In this document: positions 13,021-22,328 of the stretch, piece after piece | How positions within the stretch are numbered: position 1 is the first letter of the stretch | Layout of the letters: each line of letters begins with the position of its first letter | NCBI GenBank assembly: GCA_017412055.1 | Contig: JAFQOW010000036.1 | Coordinates: forward strand, 1-35,922 | Length of the DNA stretch: 35,922 bases | Reading direction: 5' to 3' | Origin: Lachnospiraceae bacterium | GTDB lineage: Bacteria; Bacillota; Clostridia; Lachnospirales; Lachnospiraceae | The notes under the pieces: model-generated | Seen by the model: the letters and a program-made list of their open reading frames with translations, nothing else | Databases searched by the model: none | Told to the model about the DNA's origin: nothing | Position numbers and translations under genes: made by a program

Positions 13021-16000
13021 ATGAAAGACATAATAAGACAGGTAAAAAAACATTGGAAGGTATTATCAGCGCTTGCAGTCGTACTTACAGTCTCTGTAAT
13101 AGGTATGACCATTCTTTTTGCCAATGATGTGGTACTTACTATGAGTATCGTGGACGGTGAAGATAAAATGCAATGGACACTTGCTGAGACACCACCAAGC
13201 TTAAAGGCAGAGGTTACATCAAGTGACGATACTATAGCAGATAAAACTATCACATGGTCTTCTAATGCTACAGAGGTTGTAGCTATTTCTCCTATTCAGG
13301 GTGTAGATGATCAGGTTAAGCTTAAATTTAATGGAGCAGGTAAGAGTACAATCTCATGTACAACAACAGTTACATTTAAGGATGGTACAACAGCTAATAA
13401 GACAGTTACAAGAGATTTCTTTATAGGTTTAGAGACTAGATCAGCAGAATTTGAACTTTTGCAGGTAGGAGATGGAGCACAGCTTTATACAAACTACTCA
13501 AGCTTAGAGGAAGCGCAGAATTTAACTTGGAAATCATCTGATGAGTCAGTTGTAGAGTTAGTACCAGTTAATGATTCATTGGGCAGATACGTAGTGGGAA
13601 TTAGAGCTGTAGGTTCAGGTACAGCAGAGATTACAGCTAGAACATCTGACGGACAGACAGTTAAGTTTATAAGAGTTGTAAAAGCGAGATTTAATGACAC
13701 TACAATGGTAGAAGCAAAGCCAGGTGAGTACGTAAGTGTATATGAAAAGGGACAGGCAAATGCTTCGGATCCAACATTCCTTACATGGGGAACATCTGAT
13801 GACGGAACATATTTATCAGTTGATAAGATGGGTCGTGTAGTCGGTAATATGGCTGGTATCAAAGAAGTATATATGTATACAACATATAATTATGGTTCAT
13901 TGACAGAAGAACAGTATCCAGGCATCGGAGCTATAGTTAATAATCCTGAAAAGCTTGCAGATGAATTTGGTCATAGAATAAAGGTAAAGATTCTTTTTGG
14001 TATATATGGTGGAGACAAGGTATTATCTGTAGGTGATACAGCTCAGTTAAACGTAAATATTACAGATAGTCTTAAGAGCGCAGTTAACTGGTTCTCGTCA
14101 AATACTGACGTAATTACAGTTGATTCTAAGGGTAAGATAACAGCTGTAGCAGCAGGTGATGCAACTATTACAGCACAGATTATTGGAAATAAGCTTTATG
14201 AGACAGACACTCAGACAATTCATACAGCTACTATAAAAGTATCTGTAGTAGATAACTTTATGCTTAGTATGACTGAGAATATTATAAATAAGGGCGAAGA
14301 GTTTATCCTTAAGGCTCTTCCAACAGATACAAGCGAGACAACAACTATTTCATGGCAGTCGTCTGATGAATCAATTGCTTCTATTACATATAGTGAAACT
14401 GATAAGTACGCAGCAATCATCAAGGCTGGCCCAAATACAGGAACAGTAGTTATCACAGCTATTCAGACAACTGAGGATGGCGTACAGAAGATGGCAACCT
14501 GTAAGGTACTCGTAAAAGAACCTGTAAGTGGAATCATTATGGAGCCAAAGGAAGTTGAGATAACTGTTGGCAGTGAGTATCAGCTTACACTTATATTTAA
14601 TAATGATACAGGAACGATACCAGACAACTTAGAAGTTAAGTGGGTATCATCAGATGAGAAGATTGCTACAGTAGAGAAGTCTACAATGGTTAATGGTCTT
14701 GTAAAAGCACACAGCGGTGGAGATGTAGTTATTTCAGCTATTACAGTGGATGGAATAGTAGTAGCCGCATGTAAGGTTCATGTAAGAGTTCCGGTTACAA
14801 AGATTGAATTAACAAAGGATAGAGTAGATTGTAGCTTATCATTAGAGACATATCAGTTATCATATGTTATTACACCAGACGGAGATGGTGTAAATACTGC
14901 AGTTACTTGGGAATCATCTAACCCAGCAGTAGCGACAGTGGATCAGAATGGTCTTGTAACTTTCTTAAAACCAGGTAAAGCAACAATTATCTGTCAGACA
15001 GTTGATACTGGTGTGGACGGAACAAACCTTATAGATACATGTGAATTTTATATTAATCAGCCAGTTACACAGGTAACACTTGATTATAATGAGCTCACAC
15101 TTAAGATTACAGATACATTTAGACTTACAGCACTTGTTACACCAGATGATGCGACAAATAAGACACTTATTTGGACATCTTCTGATAATAGCGTAGCAAC
15201 AGTAGATGCAACAGGTAATATTACTGCTGTAGGAAGTGGTAGCGCAACAATTATATGTCAGTCTGAGGATAGTGGTGTATTTGATTACTGTAATGTATCG
15301 GTTTATCAGCCAGTTACAGGTATTACATTAAATAATCATGAAATGACTGTTAGGAAAGGAACAATTTTCTGGTTAAATGCTACAGTGGCACCAGATGATG
15401 CTTGGAATAAGACGGTTGTATGGTCAAGCTCAGACGAGTCTATCGCAACAGTTGACCAGACAGGTATGGTTACAACTTTAGCACCAGGTGAATGTGTAAT
15501 CACAGCAACAAGCGCTGATTCAGCAGTGGTAGACAGATGTACAGTAGTAGTTACGGAACCTGTTGACGGCATTTCACTTAATTACGAAGAAACATCTATA
15601 TATACAGGTGAAAAAATAGTTATTATACCAACTATTACACCAGTTGACGCTGATAATAAGTCGGTTACATATATGTCAAGTGACCCTTCAGTTGCTACAG
15701 TAGATGCAACTGGTGTTGTAACTGGTATATCAGGTGGTTCGACAATTATTCTTGTAACTACAGTAGAAAGAGGTCTTGTAGCCAGCTGTAAGGTTACGGT
15801 ATTTGAATTTGTAACAAGTGTAGAGATTTTAGATAAAGATCCATATATCAACAAGGGCGTTACTAGAAGACTTAAAGCTGTGGCAAAGCCAGATACAGCT
15901 ACAAATACAGGAATTGTGTGGTCATCAAGCAATCCAAATATTATATCAGTAGATTCTAAGGGAAATGTGACAGCTAATGGTTATGGTTCAGTAGTAATTA

Positions 16001-16782
16001 CAGCTACAGCAGCAGATGGCAGTGGTGTATATGATATGTATACACTCACCTCTGTAAAACCAGTAGAAAAGGTTACAGTAGAGCCAGGTTCAGTAACATT
16101 ACTTGAAGGTCAGTCAGCAGATATTAAGGTGACGGTAACACCATCAGATGCAACATTTAGTGAAGTTGAATGGACTACATCAGATGCAACCATAGCCACA
16201 GTTGACTTCAATGGCTGTATAACGGCTGTTAAGACAGGTATATGTTATGTATATGCAACATCTACAGATGGCAATAAGATAGAAGGAAGAGTTAAGGTTA
16301 CAGTAAAACCAAACATTCCAGCCACATCAGTAGTATTAAATATGTCTACTATGGTATTACTTCCAGGTCAAACGGAAGCGGCAAATGCTAGACTTAAGCC
16401 ATCACGTTCTACAGATGGGGTTACTTGGATAACAGGAGATCCATGTGTGGCAACAATAGATAAAAATGGTGTAGTAACAGCTAAGGGACAAGGACAGACA
16501 GAGATATACTGTGTGGCAGATTCGGGAGTTGAAGCATCATTTACAGTTATAGTACCGGCACTTAATTCATCAAAGATTACATTAGAGCAATACGATTCTT
16601 ATGTTCTTGATGTATTTGGAGCAACAGAAAACATTAAATGGTATACAAATAATCGACGAATAGCGACAGTTGATGCCAATGGAAATGTAATAGCCAGAGG
16701 CGTGGGTACGACAACTATTACAGCAAAGGTTCATGGAAAGATATTATATTGTCGAGTAACAGTTACCAAATTAAAGAGATAG
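13021..16782 (+). CDS. Giant surface protein of tandem BIG2 (bacterial Ig-like group 2) domains
   Basis: 1253 residues. A basic N-terminus (MKDIIRQVKKHWK) and one hydrophobic segment (VLSALAVVLTVSVIGMTILFA, about residues 14-34) make a signal anchor or signal peptide. The rest is a string of about 14 Ig-like units of 80-95 residues; at least eight are typical BIG2 with the repeating pattern W.SSD..IATVD..G.VTA...G.ATI. The last unit ends near the C-terminus (CRVTVTKLKR). There is no LPXTG, SLH or choline-binding anchor, so it is held by the N-terminal segment or released. BIG2 repeats are common in adhesins and surface stalks. ATG at 13021 follows GGAGGAG; a start at 12982 would lack a site. 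The sigma-28-type promoter upstream suggests expression with motility genes. Codon use resembles the neighbours. Confidence 0.9.
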   Translation: MKDIIRQVKKHWKVLSALAVVLTVSVIGMTILFANDVVLTMSIVDGEDKMQWTLAETPPSLKAEVTSSDDTIADKTITWSSNATEVVAISPIQGVDDQVKLKFNGAGKSTISCTTTVTFKDGTTANKTVTRDFFIGLETRSAEFELLQVGDGAQLYTNYSSLEEAQNLTWKSSDESVVELVPVNDSLGRYVVGIRAVGSGTAEITARTSDGQTVKFIRVVKARFNDTTMVEAKPGEYVSVYEKGQANASDPTFLTWGTSDDGTYLSVDKMGRVVGNMAGIKEVYMYTTYNYGSLTEEQYPGIGAIVNNPEKLADEFGHRIKVKILFGIYGGDKVLSVGDTAQLNVNITDSLKSAVNWFSSNTDVITVDSKGKITAVAAGDATITAQIIGNKLYETDTQTIHTATIKVSVVDNFMLSMTENIINKGEEFILKALPTDTSETTTISWQSSDESIASITYSETDKYAAIIKAGPNTGTVVITAIQTTEDGVQKMATCKVLVKEPVSGIIMEPKEVEITVGSEYQLTLIFNNDTGTIPDNLEVKWVSSDEKIATVEKSTMVNGLVKAHSGGDVVISAITVDGIVVAACKVHVRVPVTKIELTKDRVDCSLSLETYQLSYVITPDGDGVNTAVTWESSNPAVATVDQNGLVTFLKPGKATIICQTVDTGVDGTNLIDTCEFYINQPVTQVTLDYNELTLKITDTFRLTALVTPDDATNKTLIWTSSDNSVATVDATGNITAVGSGSATIICQSEDSGVFDYCNVSVYQPVTGITLNNHEMTVRKGTIFWLNATVAPDDAWNKTVVWSSSDESIATVDQTGMVTTLAPGECVITATSADSAVVDRCTVVVTEPVDGISLNYEETSIYTGEKIVIIPTITPVDADNKSVTYMSSDPSVATVDATGVVTGISGGSTIILVTTVERGLVASCKVTVFEFVTSVEILDKDPYINKGVTRRLKAVAKPDTATNTGIVWSSSNPNIISVDSKGNVTANGYGSVVITATAADGSGVYDMYTLTSVKPVEKVTVEPGSVTLLEGQSADIKVTVTPSDATFSEVEWTTSDATIATVDFNGCITAVKTGICYVYATSTDGNKIEGRVKVTVKPNIPATSVVLNMSTMVLLPGQTEAANARLKPSRSTDGVTWITGDPCVATIDKNGVVTAKGQGQTEIYCVADSGVEASFTVIVPALNSSKITLEQYDSYVLDVFGATENIKWYTNNRRIATVDANGNVIARGVGTTTITAKVHGKILYCRVTVTKLKR

Positions 16783-16824
16783 TTATGTAAAAAAAGGTTG
16801 CTATAAGGTGGCATTATGAGATAG

Positions 16825-16856
16825 AATAGTCTAAGACCAATTGGTCTTAGACTATT
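16825..16856. repeat. Perfect 32-bp palindrome before the zinc-ribbon gene
   Basis: Half-site AATAGTCTAAGACCAA is followed directly by its exact reverse complement, without spacer. There is no T-run of the usual length, only TATAATATAG, so it is a poor classical terminator for the BIG2 gene. It lies 27 bp before the next start codon and could be an operator, a weak terminator or both. Confidence 0.7.
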
Positions 16857-16883
16857 ATAATATAGTAAGGAAGGAAGTTTATT

Positions 16884-18506
16884 ATGAAATGTAGTAAATG
16901 TGGAGCACAGTGCAATGACAATTTAGCATTTTGCTTAGAATGCGGTAATCCACTTCAGCTTATGGCTGACTTTAATCTTATCGAGAAGGAACTTGCCAAT
17001 AGCATTGGCGAATTTATGGATGAGATGGAAGAAGATAAAGAGCAAGATATTGACTTTGAAGAAGATAATATGAAGACAATAGATGTTCCATTAGATGAGA
17101 TAAATATGGGATTGAAGGTTGTAGATATCAATAGAGGTATGTCTAAGTCAGATATAGATATTGATGATGATTTTATGTTTGATGATGATGAAGAGGAAGA
17201 TATTCAGCCAGTATATGTCCCAAAAAAGAATAGAAATAATAAAAGAAATTCTAAAAAGAACAATAAGAAAAAGTATATTATCATTGCAAGTGCCATAGCT
17301 TTTATAGTATCAATTATCGCCATCGTGTTAGTTTTTGTACTTGGTGGTGATGATAAGGAAAAGAAACCAACTGTTAAGGATTTTGCATATTACTTAGAAT
17401 TAGCAGAAGATGGCGAGAAGGATGCAAAGTATGATGGTGCCTTAGATAATGCATTATTGGCACTTGAAAATGCAAAAACTGATGAAGAAAAGGTTAAGGC
17501 TAGACTTCTCATTAAGAAAATATATGAGGCTCAGAAATATACAGGTGATTACTATATGGAAAACCTTGAGGAATTATATAAGCTTGGTGAGAACAGCAAG
17601 GAAAATGCTTCTATTCTTTTAAGCTATTATGCAAAGAAGAATAATATAGCAGGCTTATTAAGTATGTTTGATATAGTTTCTGAAGAGGAAGCTAAGACAA
17701 TACTTGGTGAACAGTTTGTAGAAAAGCCTGAAATTAATATTCCAGCAGGAGAATATAAGAATGTTATCAATGTAGAGATTAGTGCAGATAAGGATGCTAC
17801 AATATATTATGCAGTGTTTAAGGATGGTGAGGAGCCAAGGTATGAAGAATATAAGCGTCCTATAGAGATAAGAGATTTAGGTAGTGTGACAGTAGCTACA
17901 TATGCTGTTACTGCAGAAGGTATGGTAAGCTATAAGGCAAATTGCACTTATAGCATCGTGGAAGGTCAGAATGAAGGTCCAGCGGTAACACCAGAGGCTG
18001 GAACATACAAGGAACCAACTAAGATTACAGTATCGGTTCCAGATGGATCAAAGGCTTATTACACATATGATGGAAGTAAACCAGATAAGAATTCCACAGA
18101 ATATACAGAGCCTGTGGATATGGTAAGAGGTGTACACACCTTTAAGGTAGTCGTTATAGATAAATATGGTAATTCTTCAGAGGTTACATCTGTGCAGTAT
18201 AATTTAAAGCTTTCAAGAAATGAAACTGTATCAACAGCTAAGGAAAAGATATGGAATCAGTATCTTACAAATGGCCTTATTAATGCAGAGGGTGTTACAG
18301 CAGATGGTTCGGTTATCGAGATATCTTATCACAATGCACTGGATATAGATAATGACGAATACTATGTATATCAGGTAATTGCAAAATCAGCAGATGGAAC
18401 AACTACAACAGCAGTGACATATTGTGGTGTAAACACCTATGATGGTACTGTAATTATAGGACTTATAGAGGATGGAGAATCCTTCTTGATACCAGAAGCA
18501 GAATAA
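16884..18506 (+). CDS. Zinc-ribbon, membrane-spanning protein with CHB_HEX/Ig-like repeats
   Basis: 540 residues. Residues 1-25 form a zinc ribbon (CSKCG...CLECG, two CxxC pairs). An acidic Asp/Glu-rich region follows (about 45-112), then a Lys/Asn-rich basic patch and one membrane segment (YIIIASAIAFIVSIIAIVLVFVLG, about 131-154). The outer part starts with helices that look TPR-like (LELAEDGEKDAKYDGALDNA), followed by two beta units resembling the chitobiase/hexosaminidase C-terminal domain (VTPEAGTYKEPTKITVSVP; AYYTYDGSKPDKNSTEYTEP) and a final unknown domain. The zinc ribbon is cytoplasmic by the positive-inside rule. Such zinc-ribbon membrane proteins are frequent in clostridia without known function. 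It follows the BIG2 gene by 101 bp and may belong to the same surface programme. GGAAGG precedes the ATG. Confidence 0.85.
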   Translation: MKCSKCGAQCNDNLAFCLECGNPLQLMADFNLIEKELANSIGEFMDEMEEDKEQDIDFEEDNMKTIDVPLDEINMGLKVVDINRGMSKSDIDIDDDFMFDDDEEEDIQPVYVPKKNRNNKRNSKKNNKKKYIIIASAIAFIVSIIAIVLVFVLGGDDKEKKPTVKDFAYYLELAEDGEKDAKYDGALDNALLALENAKTDEEKVKARLLIKKIYEAQKYTGDYYMENLEELYKLGENSKENASILLSYYAKKNNIAGLLSMFDIVSEEEAKTILGEQFVEKPEINIPAGEYKNVINVEISADKDATIYYAVFKDGEEPRYEEYKRPIEIRDLGSVTVATYAVTAEGMVSYKANCTYSIVEGQNEGPAVTPEAGTYKEPTKITVSVPDGSKAYYTYDGSKPDKNSTEYTEPVDMVRGVHTFKVVVIDKYGNSSEVTSVQYNLKLSRNETVSTAKEKIWNQYLTNGLINAEGVTADGSVIEISYHNALDIDNDEYYVYQVIAKSADGTTTTAVTYCGVNTYDGTVIIGLIEDGESFLIPEAE

Positions 18507-18522
18507 TATGGTAGATAAAAGA

Positions 18523-18555
18523 ATACCCAGAGCTTATTCGAAAAGCTCTGGGTAT
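18523..18555. terminator. Bidirectional terminator overlapping the end of the minus-strand gene
   Basis: Stem ATACCCAGAGCTT (18523-18535) with AAGCTCTGGGTAT (18543-18555), perfect over 13 bp. It separates two convergent genes. The stop codon and last codons of the minus-strand gene (ending 18534) lie inside the stem. Confidence 0.85.
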
Positions 18556-19004
18556 ATTTCGTCTATTAAAGAATTTATATATTTTTCATCGTCTAAGCTA
18601 TGAGCTTCTACGAAGAGTTTGTTTAAGGCTTCTACTCTTAGTAAATATTTTTCTTCATTACCACATTCTTCAATACCTTCGATAGTTTTATCGATTTCCT
18701 CGGCAGAAAGAGTTTCCTTAGCCCAAGCTAATATGTTGTCTGTGGTTTCTTCTTCATCACCGATATGGGCTTTTATCTTTTTTGCACTATTGTATGTAAC
18801 AATTCCCATAATTATAAAAATAGAGAATAACGAACCCATTACAATGTAGAACATAAAGTTGCCATTATTATTAAAACTAAAAGGTATCACCTTAAGATAA
18901 TCTAAAATAACATAGATAATACCAAGTATTCCAACGATTAGAAGACATACATAGGAAGAGTGTAAATCATCATATTTTTCTTTTGCAGTTTTAAATGTAC
19001 TCAT
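18534..19004 (-). CDS. Small two-pass membrane protein of unknown function
   Basis: 156 residues. Two hydrophobic segments, about 19-36 (VCLLIVGILGIIYVILDYL) and 50-68 (FMFYIVMGSLFSIFIIMGIV), then a soluble acidic C-terminal part (DEEETTDNILAWAKETLSAEEIDKTIEG). I do not recognise a domain. The start has AAGGATGG about 8 nt upstream on the minus strand. It is alone on this strand between two plus-strand units. The last codons are embedded in the shared terminator. Confidence 0.8.
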   Translation of the reverse strand: MSTFKTAKEKYDDLHSSYVCLLIVGILGIIYVILDYLKVIPFSFNNNGNFMFYIVMGSLFSIFIIMGIVTYNSAKKIKAHIGDEEETTDNILAWAKETLSAEEIDKTIEGIEECGNEEKYLLRVEALNKLFVEAHSLDDEKYINSLIDEIYPELFE

Positions 19005-19071
19005 AAAAATACCATCCTTTTTGTTTTATAATGGAATTATATATTATTTAAGTCTATTACACAAGTTCATA

Positions 19072-19100
19072 GTGATATTTTTAAGGAAATGATGTATAAT
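19072..19100 (+). promoter_or_regulatory. Promoter of the deoB unit
   Basis: GTGATA (19072-19077), 17-nt spacer, TATAAT (19095-19100, perfect). The leader before deoB is about 30 nt. Confidence 0.55.
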
Positions 19101-19138
19101 ATTTATAATACTTTGTGCGTATGAAGGGAGAATACTTT

Positions 19139-20329
19139 ATGGAGAAAAGAGTAATTTGGATAATTTTAGATAGTGTAGGAATCGGTGAATTGCCAGATGC
19201 TAAGGAATATGGCGATGAGGGAACGAATACTTTAGGCAATATAGCAAAGAGTCAGGGAGGTTTAGATATTCCTAATTTAGTATCATTGGGAATAGGAAAT
19301 ATAGAGGGAGCAAAATATTTAGAAAAATGCCATGAGCCTAAGGGTGCATATGGAAAAGCTAAGGAGATATCTTGCGGAAAGGATACTACTACAGGACATT
19401 GGGAGATGGCAGGGATATGGTCAAAAAAGCCGTTTCCAACATATAGTGAGGGATTCCCAAAGGATATAATAGATAGTTTCATAGAAAAAACAGGAATTCC
19501 AGGTGTGCTTGGAAATAAGCCGGCATCAGGCACAGCTATACTGGAGGAGCTTGGAGAGGAGCACATAAAAACTAGAAAGCCAATAGTATATACCTCAGCA
19601 GACAGTGTATTTCAGATAGCCTGTCATGAGGAGGTTTATTCTGTAGAAGAGTTATATAAGATGTGTCAGATTGCAAGGGAAATATTGCAGGGTGAGCATG
19701 GTGTTGCCAGAGTTATAGCAAGACCATTTATTGATAATGTACAAGATTCTAATGTGAAATTTAAAAGAACAAGTAATAGAAGAGATTTTTCTCTTAAGCC
19801 TTCTGAACCAAATCTGCTTACTAATATTATAGACAAAGGTGAAAATGTAGTAGCTGTTGGAAAGATAGAGGATATATTCAGTGGAAGCGGAATTACAGAA
19901 GCTATCCATACAAAGGATAATATGGATGGTATAGATAAAACATTGGAATATATGGATAGTGTGAAATCAGGATTGATATTTACTAATTTAGTTGAATTTG
20001 ATTCTGTGTGGGGACATAGAAATGATCCTAAGGGATACAAGGAAGGCTTGGAGCAGTTTGATAAAAGATTGCCTGAGATTATTAGTGCGCTTAGAGAAGA
20101 GGATGTGCTTATTATCAATGCTGACCATGGCTGCGACCCTACAACTGAGGGCACAGACCATACAAGAGAATATATTCCTGTTCTCATATATGGAAAAAAT
20201 ATAAAAGAAAATGTGGATTTGGAAATATTAGATTCCTTTGCCGATATAGGTCAAACTATTGCAGATATATTTAAGTGTAAGGCTTTAGAAGTGGGTAATT
20301 CATTTTTAGATAAAGTAAGGAGGGGATAG
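19139..20329 (+). CDS. deoB: Phosphopentomutase
   Basis: Interconverts ribose- or deoxyribose-1-phosphate and the 5-phosphate, linking nucleoside phosphorolysis to central metabolism. 396 residues, normal for DeoB. Alkaline-phosphatase-superfamily metal sites are visible: ILDSVGIGELPDA at the N-terminus, KDTTTGHWEMAG (Thr nucleophile region), DSVWGHRNDPKGY, and NADHGCDPTTEGTDHTREY at the second metal site. The ATG at 19139 follows AAGGGAG by 8 nt; an upstream in-frame ATG at 19115 has no site. The stop is 2 bp before the pyrimidine-nucleoside phosphorylase gene, so the two are one operon. Confidence 0.96.
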   Translation: MEKRVIWIILDSVGIGELPDAKEYGDEGTNTLGNIAKSQGGLDIPNLVSLGIGNIEGAKYLEKCHEPKGAYGKAKEISCGKDTTTGHWEMAGIWSKKPFPTYSEGFPKDIIDSFIEKTGIPGVLGNKPASGTAILEELGEEHIKTRKPIVYTSADSVFQIACHEEVYSVEELYKMCQIAREILQGEHGVARVIARPFIDNVQDSNVKFKRTSNRRDFSLKPSEPNLLTNIIDKGENVVAVGKIEDIFSGSGITEAIHTKDNMDGIDKTLEYMDSVKSGLIFTNLVEFDSVWGHRNDPKGYKEGLEQFDKRLPEIISALREEDVLIINADHGCDPTTEGTDHTREYIPVLIYGKNIKENVDLEILDSFADIGQTIADIFKCKALEVGNSFLDKVRRG

Positions 20330-20331
20330 TT

Positions 20332-21636
20332 ATGACGATGTATGATTTGATAGAAAAGAAAAAAAGAGGAATAGAATTATCAAAGGAAGAGATAGAATTT
20401 ATCGTCTATGGATATACAGATGGCTCTATACCTGATTATCAGATGTCATCGTTCCTTATGGCTGTGTGGTTTAACGGTATGAATAAGGAAGAAACTTATC
20501 ATCTTACAATGTCTATGATGAATAGTGGTGAAGTACTTGATTTATCTAAAATTAATGGAATTAAGGTAGATAAGCACAGTACTGGTGGTGTAGGTGATAA
20601 AACCACATTGATTTTAGGACCTATAGTGGCAGCGTTGGGTATTCCAGTGGCTAAGTTATCTGGTAGAGGGTTAGGACATACAGGTGGTACTATTGATAAG
20701 CTTGAAAGTATCCCAGGATTTAATACATCTGTTGAAACAGAGGATTTTATAGGTCAGGTTAATGATATTAATATAGCAGTTGCAGGACAGACATCAAATC
20801 TTGCACCAGCAGATAAAAAAATATATGCATTGAGAGATGTAACAGCTACAGTTGACAATATATCTTTGATAGCATCAAGTATTATGAGTAAAAAGCTTGC
20901 TTCAGGTGCAGATGCCATAGTTCTTGATGTGAAATGTGGCAGTGGAGCATTTATGAAAAATGAAGATGATGCTTTGGCTTTGGCAAAGGAAATGGTAGAT
21001 ATTGGAAAATCAGCAGGAAAAGATATAGTGGCACTTGTTACTGATATGGATGAGCCATTGGGTAGATATGTAGGAAATAGCTTGGAAGTATATGAGGCTG
21101 TTTTATGTCTTATGGGACAGGGTGATAAGAAATTAATGGATATTTCAAAGGCTTTAGCTGCGCATATGGTTGTTAATGCTAAAGAAAATATTGATATTAA
21201 AGAAGCATATATTCAGGTGGAAGAAGCTATAGAAAGTGGTGCTGCCCTAAAGAAGATGGTTGAGTTTGTAGCTCGTCAAGGAGGAGATGTAGGATATATA
21301 TTGAATCCAGAGTTGCTTCCAAAGGGCGATGTGGTTATAGAATACAAGGCAAAAACTGATGGATATGTAAAAGCTATTCAGGCAGAAACAGTTGGTAAGG
21401 CTTGTCTTGTGCTTGGTGGTGGAAGAAGAACTAAAGAGGATGTAATAAATAGCTCTGTAGGTTTATTCCTTAACAAAAAGAAGGGTGAAAAGGTTAAAGC
21501 AGGTGAAGCTGTTGTGACAATTTATGCAGAAAGTGAAGCTAAAGCTAAGGAGGCATTGGCTTTATTAGACGATGCTTATGAGTTTATTGCAGAAGAAATT
21601 GTAATTGATGGGGATATTATAAAATACGTTGTATAG
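20332..21636 (+). CDS. pdp: Pyrimidine-nucleoside (thymidine) phosphorylase
   Basis: Cleaves uridine, thymidine or deoxyuridine with phosphate, giving the base and (deoxy)ribose-1-phosphate, the substrate of the DeoB enzyme encoded just before. 434 residues, normal length. The family signature SGRGLGHTGGTIDKLESIPG is present, as are KHSTGGVGDKTT (phosphate loop) and the C-terminal domain with VLGGGRRTKEDVI. AAGGAGGGG lies upstream; ATG at 20332 and a second ATG at 20338 are both possible, both within range. Sequence does not separate Pdp from DeoA with certainty; Firmicutes usually have the broad pyrimidine enzyme. Confidence 0.94.
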   Translation: MTMYDLIEKKKRGIELSKEEIEFIVYGYTDGSIPDYQMSSFLMAVWFNGMNKEETYHLTMSMMNSGEVLDLSKINGIKVDKHSTGGVGDKTTLILGPIVAALGIPVAKLSGRGLGHTGGTIDKLESIPGFNTSVETEDFIGQVNDINIAVAGQTSNLAPADKKIYALRDVTATVDNISLIASSIMSKKLASGADAIVLDVKCGSGAFMKNEDDALALAKEMVDIGKSAGKDIVALVTDMDEPLGRYVGNSLEVYEAVLCLMGQGDKKLMDISKALAAHMVVNAKENIDIKEAYIQVEEAIESGAALKKMVEFVARQGGDVGYILNPELLPKGDVVIEYKAKTDGYVKAIQAETVGKACLVLGGGRRTKEDVINSSVGLFLNKKKGEKVKAGEAVVTIYAESEAKAKEALALLDDAYEFIAEEIVIDGDIIKYVV

Positions 21637-21646
21637 AAAAATATAC

Positions 21647-21675
21647 TTGAATGAAAAAACTAATCGTTATATAAT
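21647..21675 (+). promoter_or_regulatory. Promoter of the histidine phosphatase gene
   Basis: TTGAAT (21647-21652), 17-nt spacer, TATAAT (21670-21675, perfect). Gives a leader of about 20 nt with AGGAG before the ATG at 21703. Confidence 0.65.
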
Positions 21676-21702
21676 CGTATATGTTTACGATAGGAGATTA
21701 GT

Positions 21703-22311
21703 ATGGAATTATATATTGTAAGACATGGAGAGACTCTTTGGAATAAAGAGAAAAGGTGTCAAGGAACTATAGATATAAGTTTAAATGAATATGGTAGAGA
21801 ACTTGCCAGGATAACTGGTGAGTCCCTAAAGGATGTATATTTTGATAAGATTTATTCAAGTCCATTGTCAAGGGCATATGAAACAGCTTGCCTTATTAAA
21901 GGAGATAGAGATATTCCTCTGATAAAGGACGATAGACTTAAGGAAGTGTGCTTTGGAAATATGGAAGGAATGTGTATGGATGATATGCTAAAGGATCCAG
22001 ATAGTCATTTTAAACATTTTTTTGATGCACCACATTTATATGTACCAGATGAGAATGGCGAAAGTCTTGAAGCGTTATGTGAGAGAACTAAATGCTTTAT
22101 GGAAAAGGAGATTATGCCTGTTGCAGATACCTTAGAGAGAGTTATGATAGTAGGCCATGGCGCTATGAATAAAAGCATTATGTGCTATATAAAAGACCAT
22201 GGGATAGATAAATTCTGGTCAGGGGGCTTACAAAAGAATTGTAATGTAATAATTGTGTCTTATAAAGACGGAAAATTCACAGTATTAGACGAGGAAAAAA
22301 TATTTTATTAG
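21703..22311 (+). CDS. Histidine phosphatase family protein (phosphoglycerate mutase-like)
   Basis: 202 residues. The catalytic histidine motif is near the start (LYIVRHGETLWN), followed by SSPLSRAYETA and, near the C-terminus, the second histidine in VGHGAMNKSIM. This is the two-histidine phosphatase fold seen in cofactor-dependent phosphoglycerate mutase-like phosphatases, CobC and GpmB. The substrate cannot be assigned. It has its own promoter and starts 66 bp after the phosphorylase gene; the LTA-synthase-like gene follows after 17 bp, so the two are probably co-transcribed. Confidence 0.92.
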   Translation: MELYIVRHGETLWNKEKRCQGTIDISLNEYGRELARITGESLKDVYFDKIYSSPLSRAYETACLIKGDRDIPLIKDDRLKEVCFGNMEGMCMDDMLKDPDSHFKHFFDAPHLYVPDENGESLEALCERTKCFMEKEIMPVADTLERVMIVGHGAMNKSIMCYIKDHGIDKFWSGGLQKNCNVIIVSYKDGKFTVLDEEKIFY

Positions 22312-22328
22312 AAAGATAGGGCGTAAGA

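Noticed and set aside
21659-21702. Hairpin ACTAATC/GATTAGT around the ribosome-binding site of the histidine phosphatase gene
   Set aside because: The left arm lies upstream of the predicted transcription start (-10 at 21670-21675), so it would not be in the mRNA.
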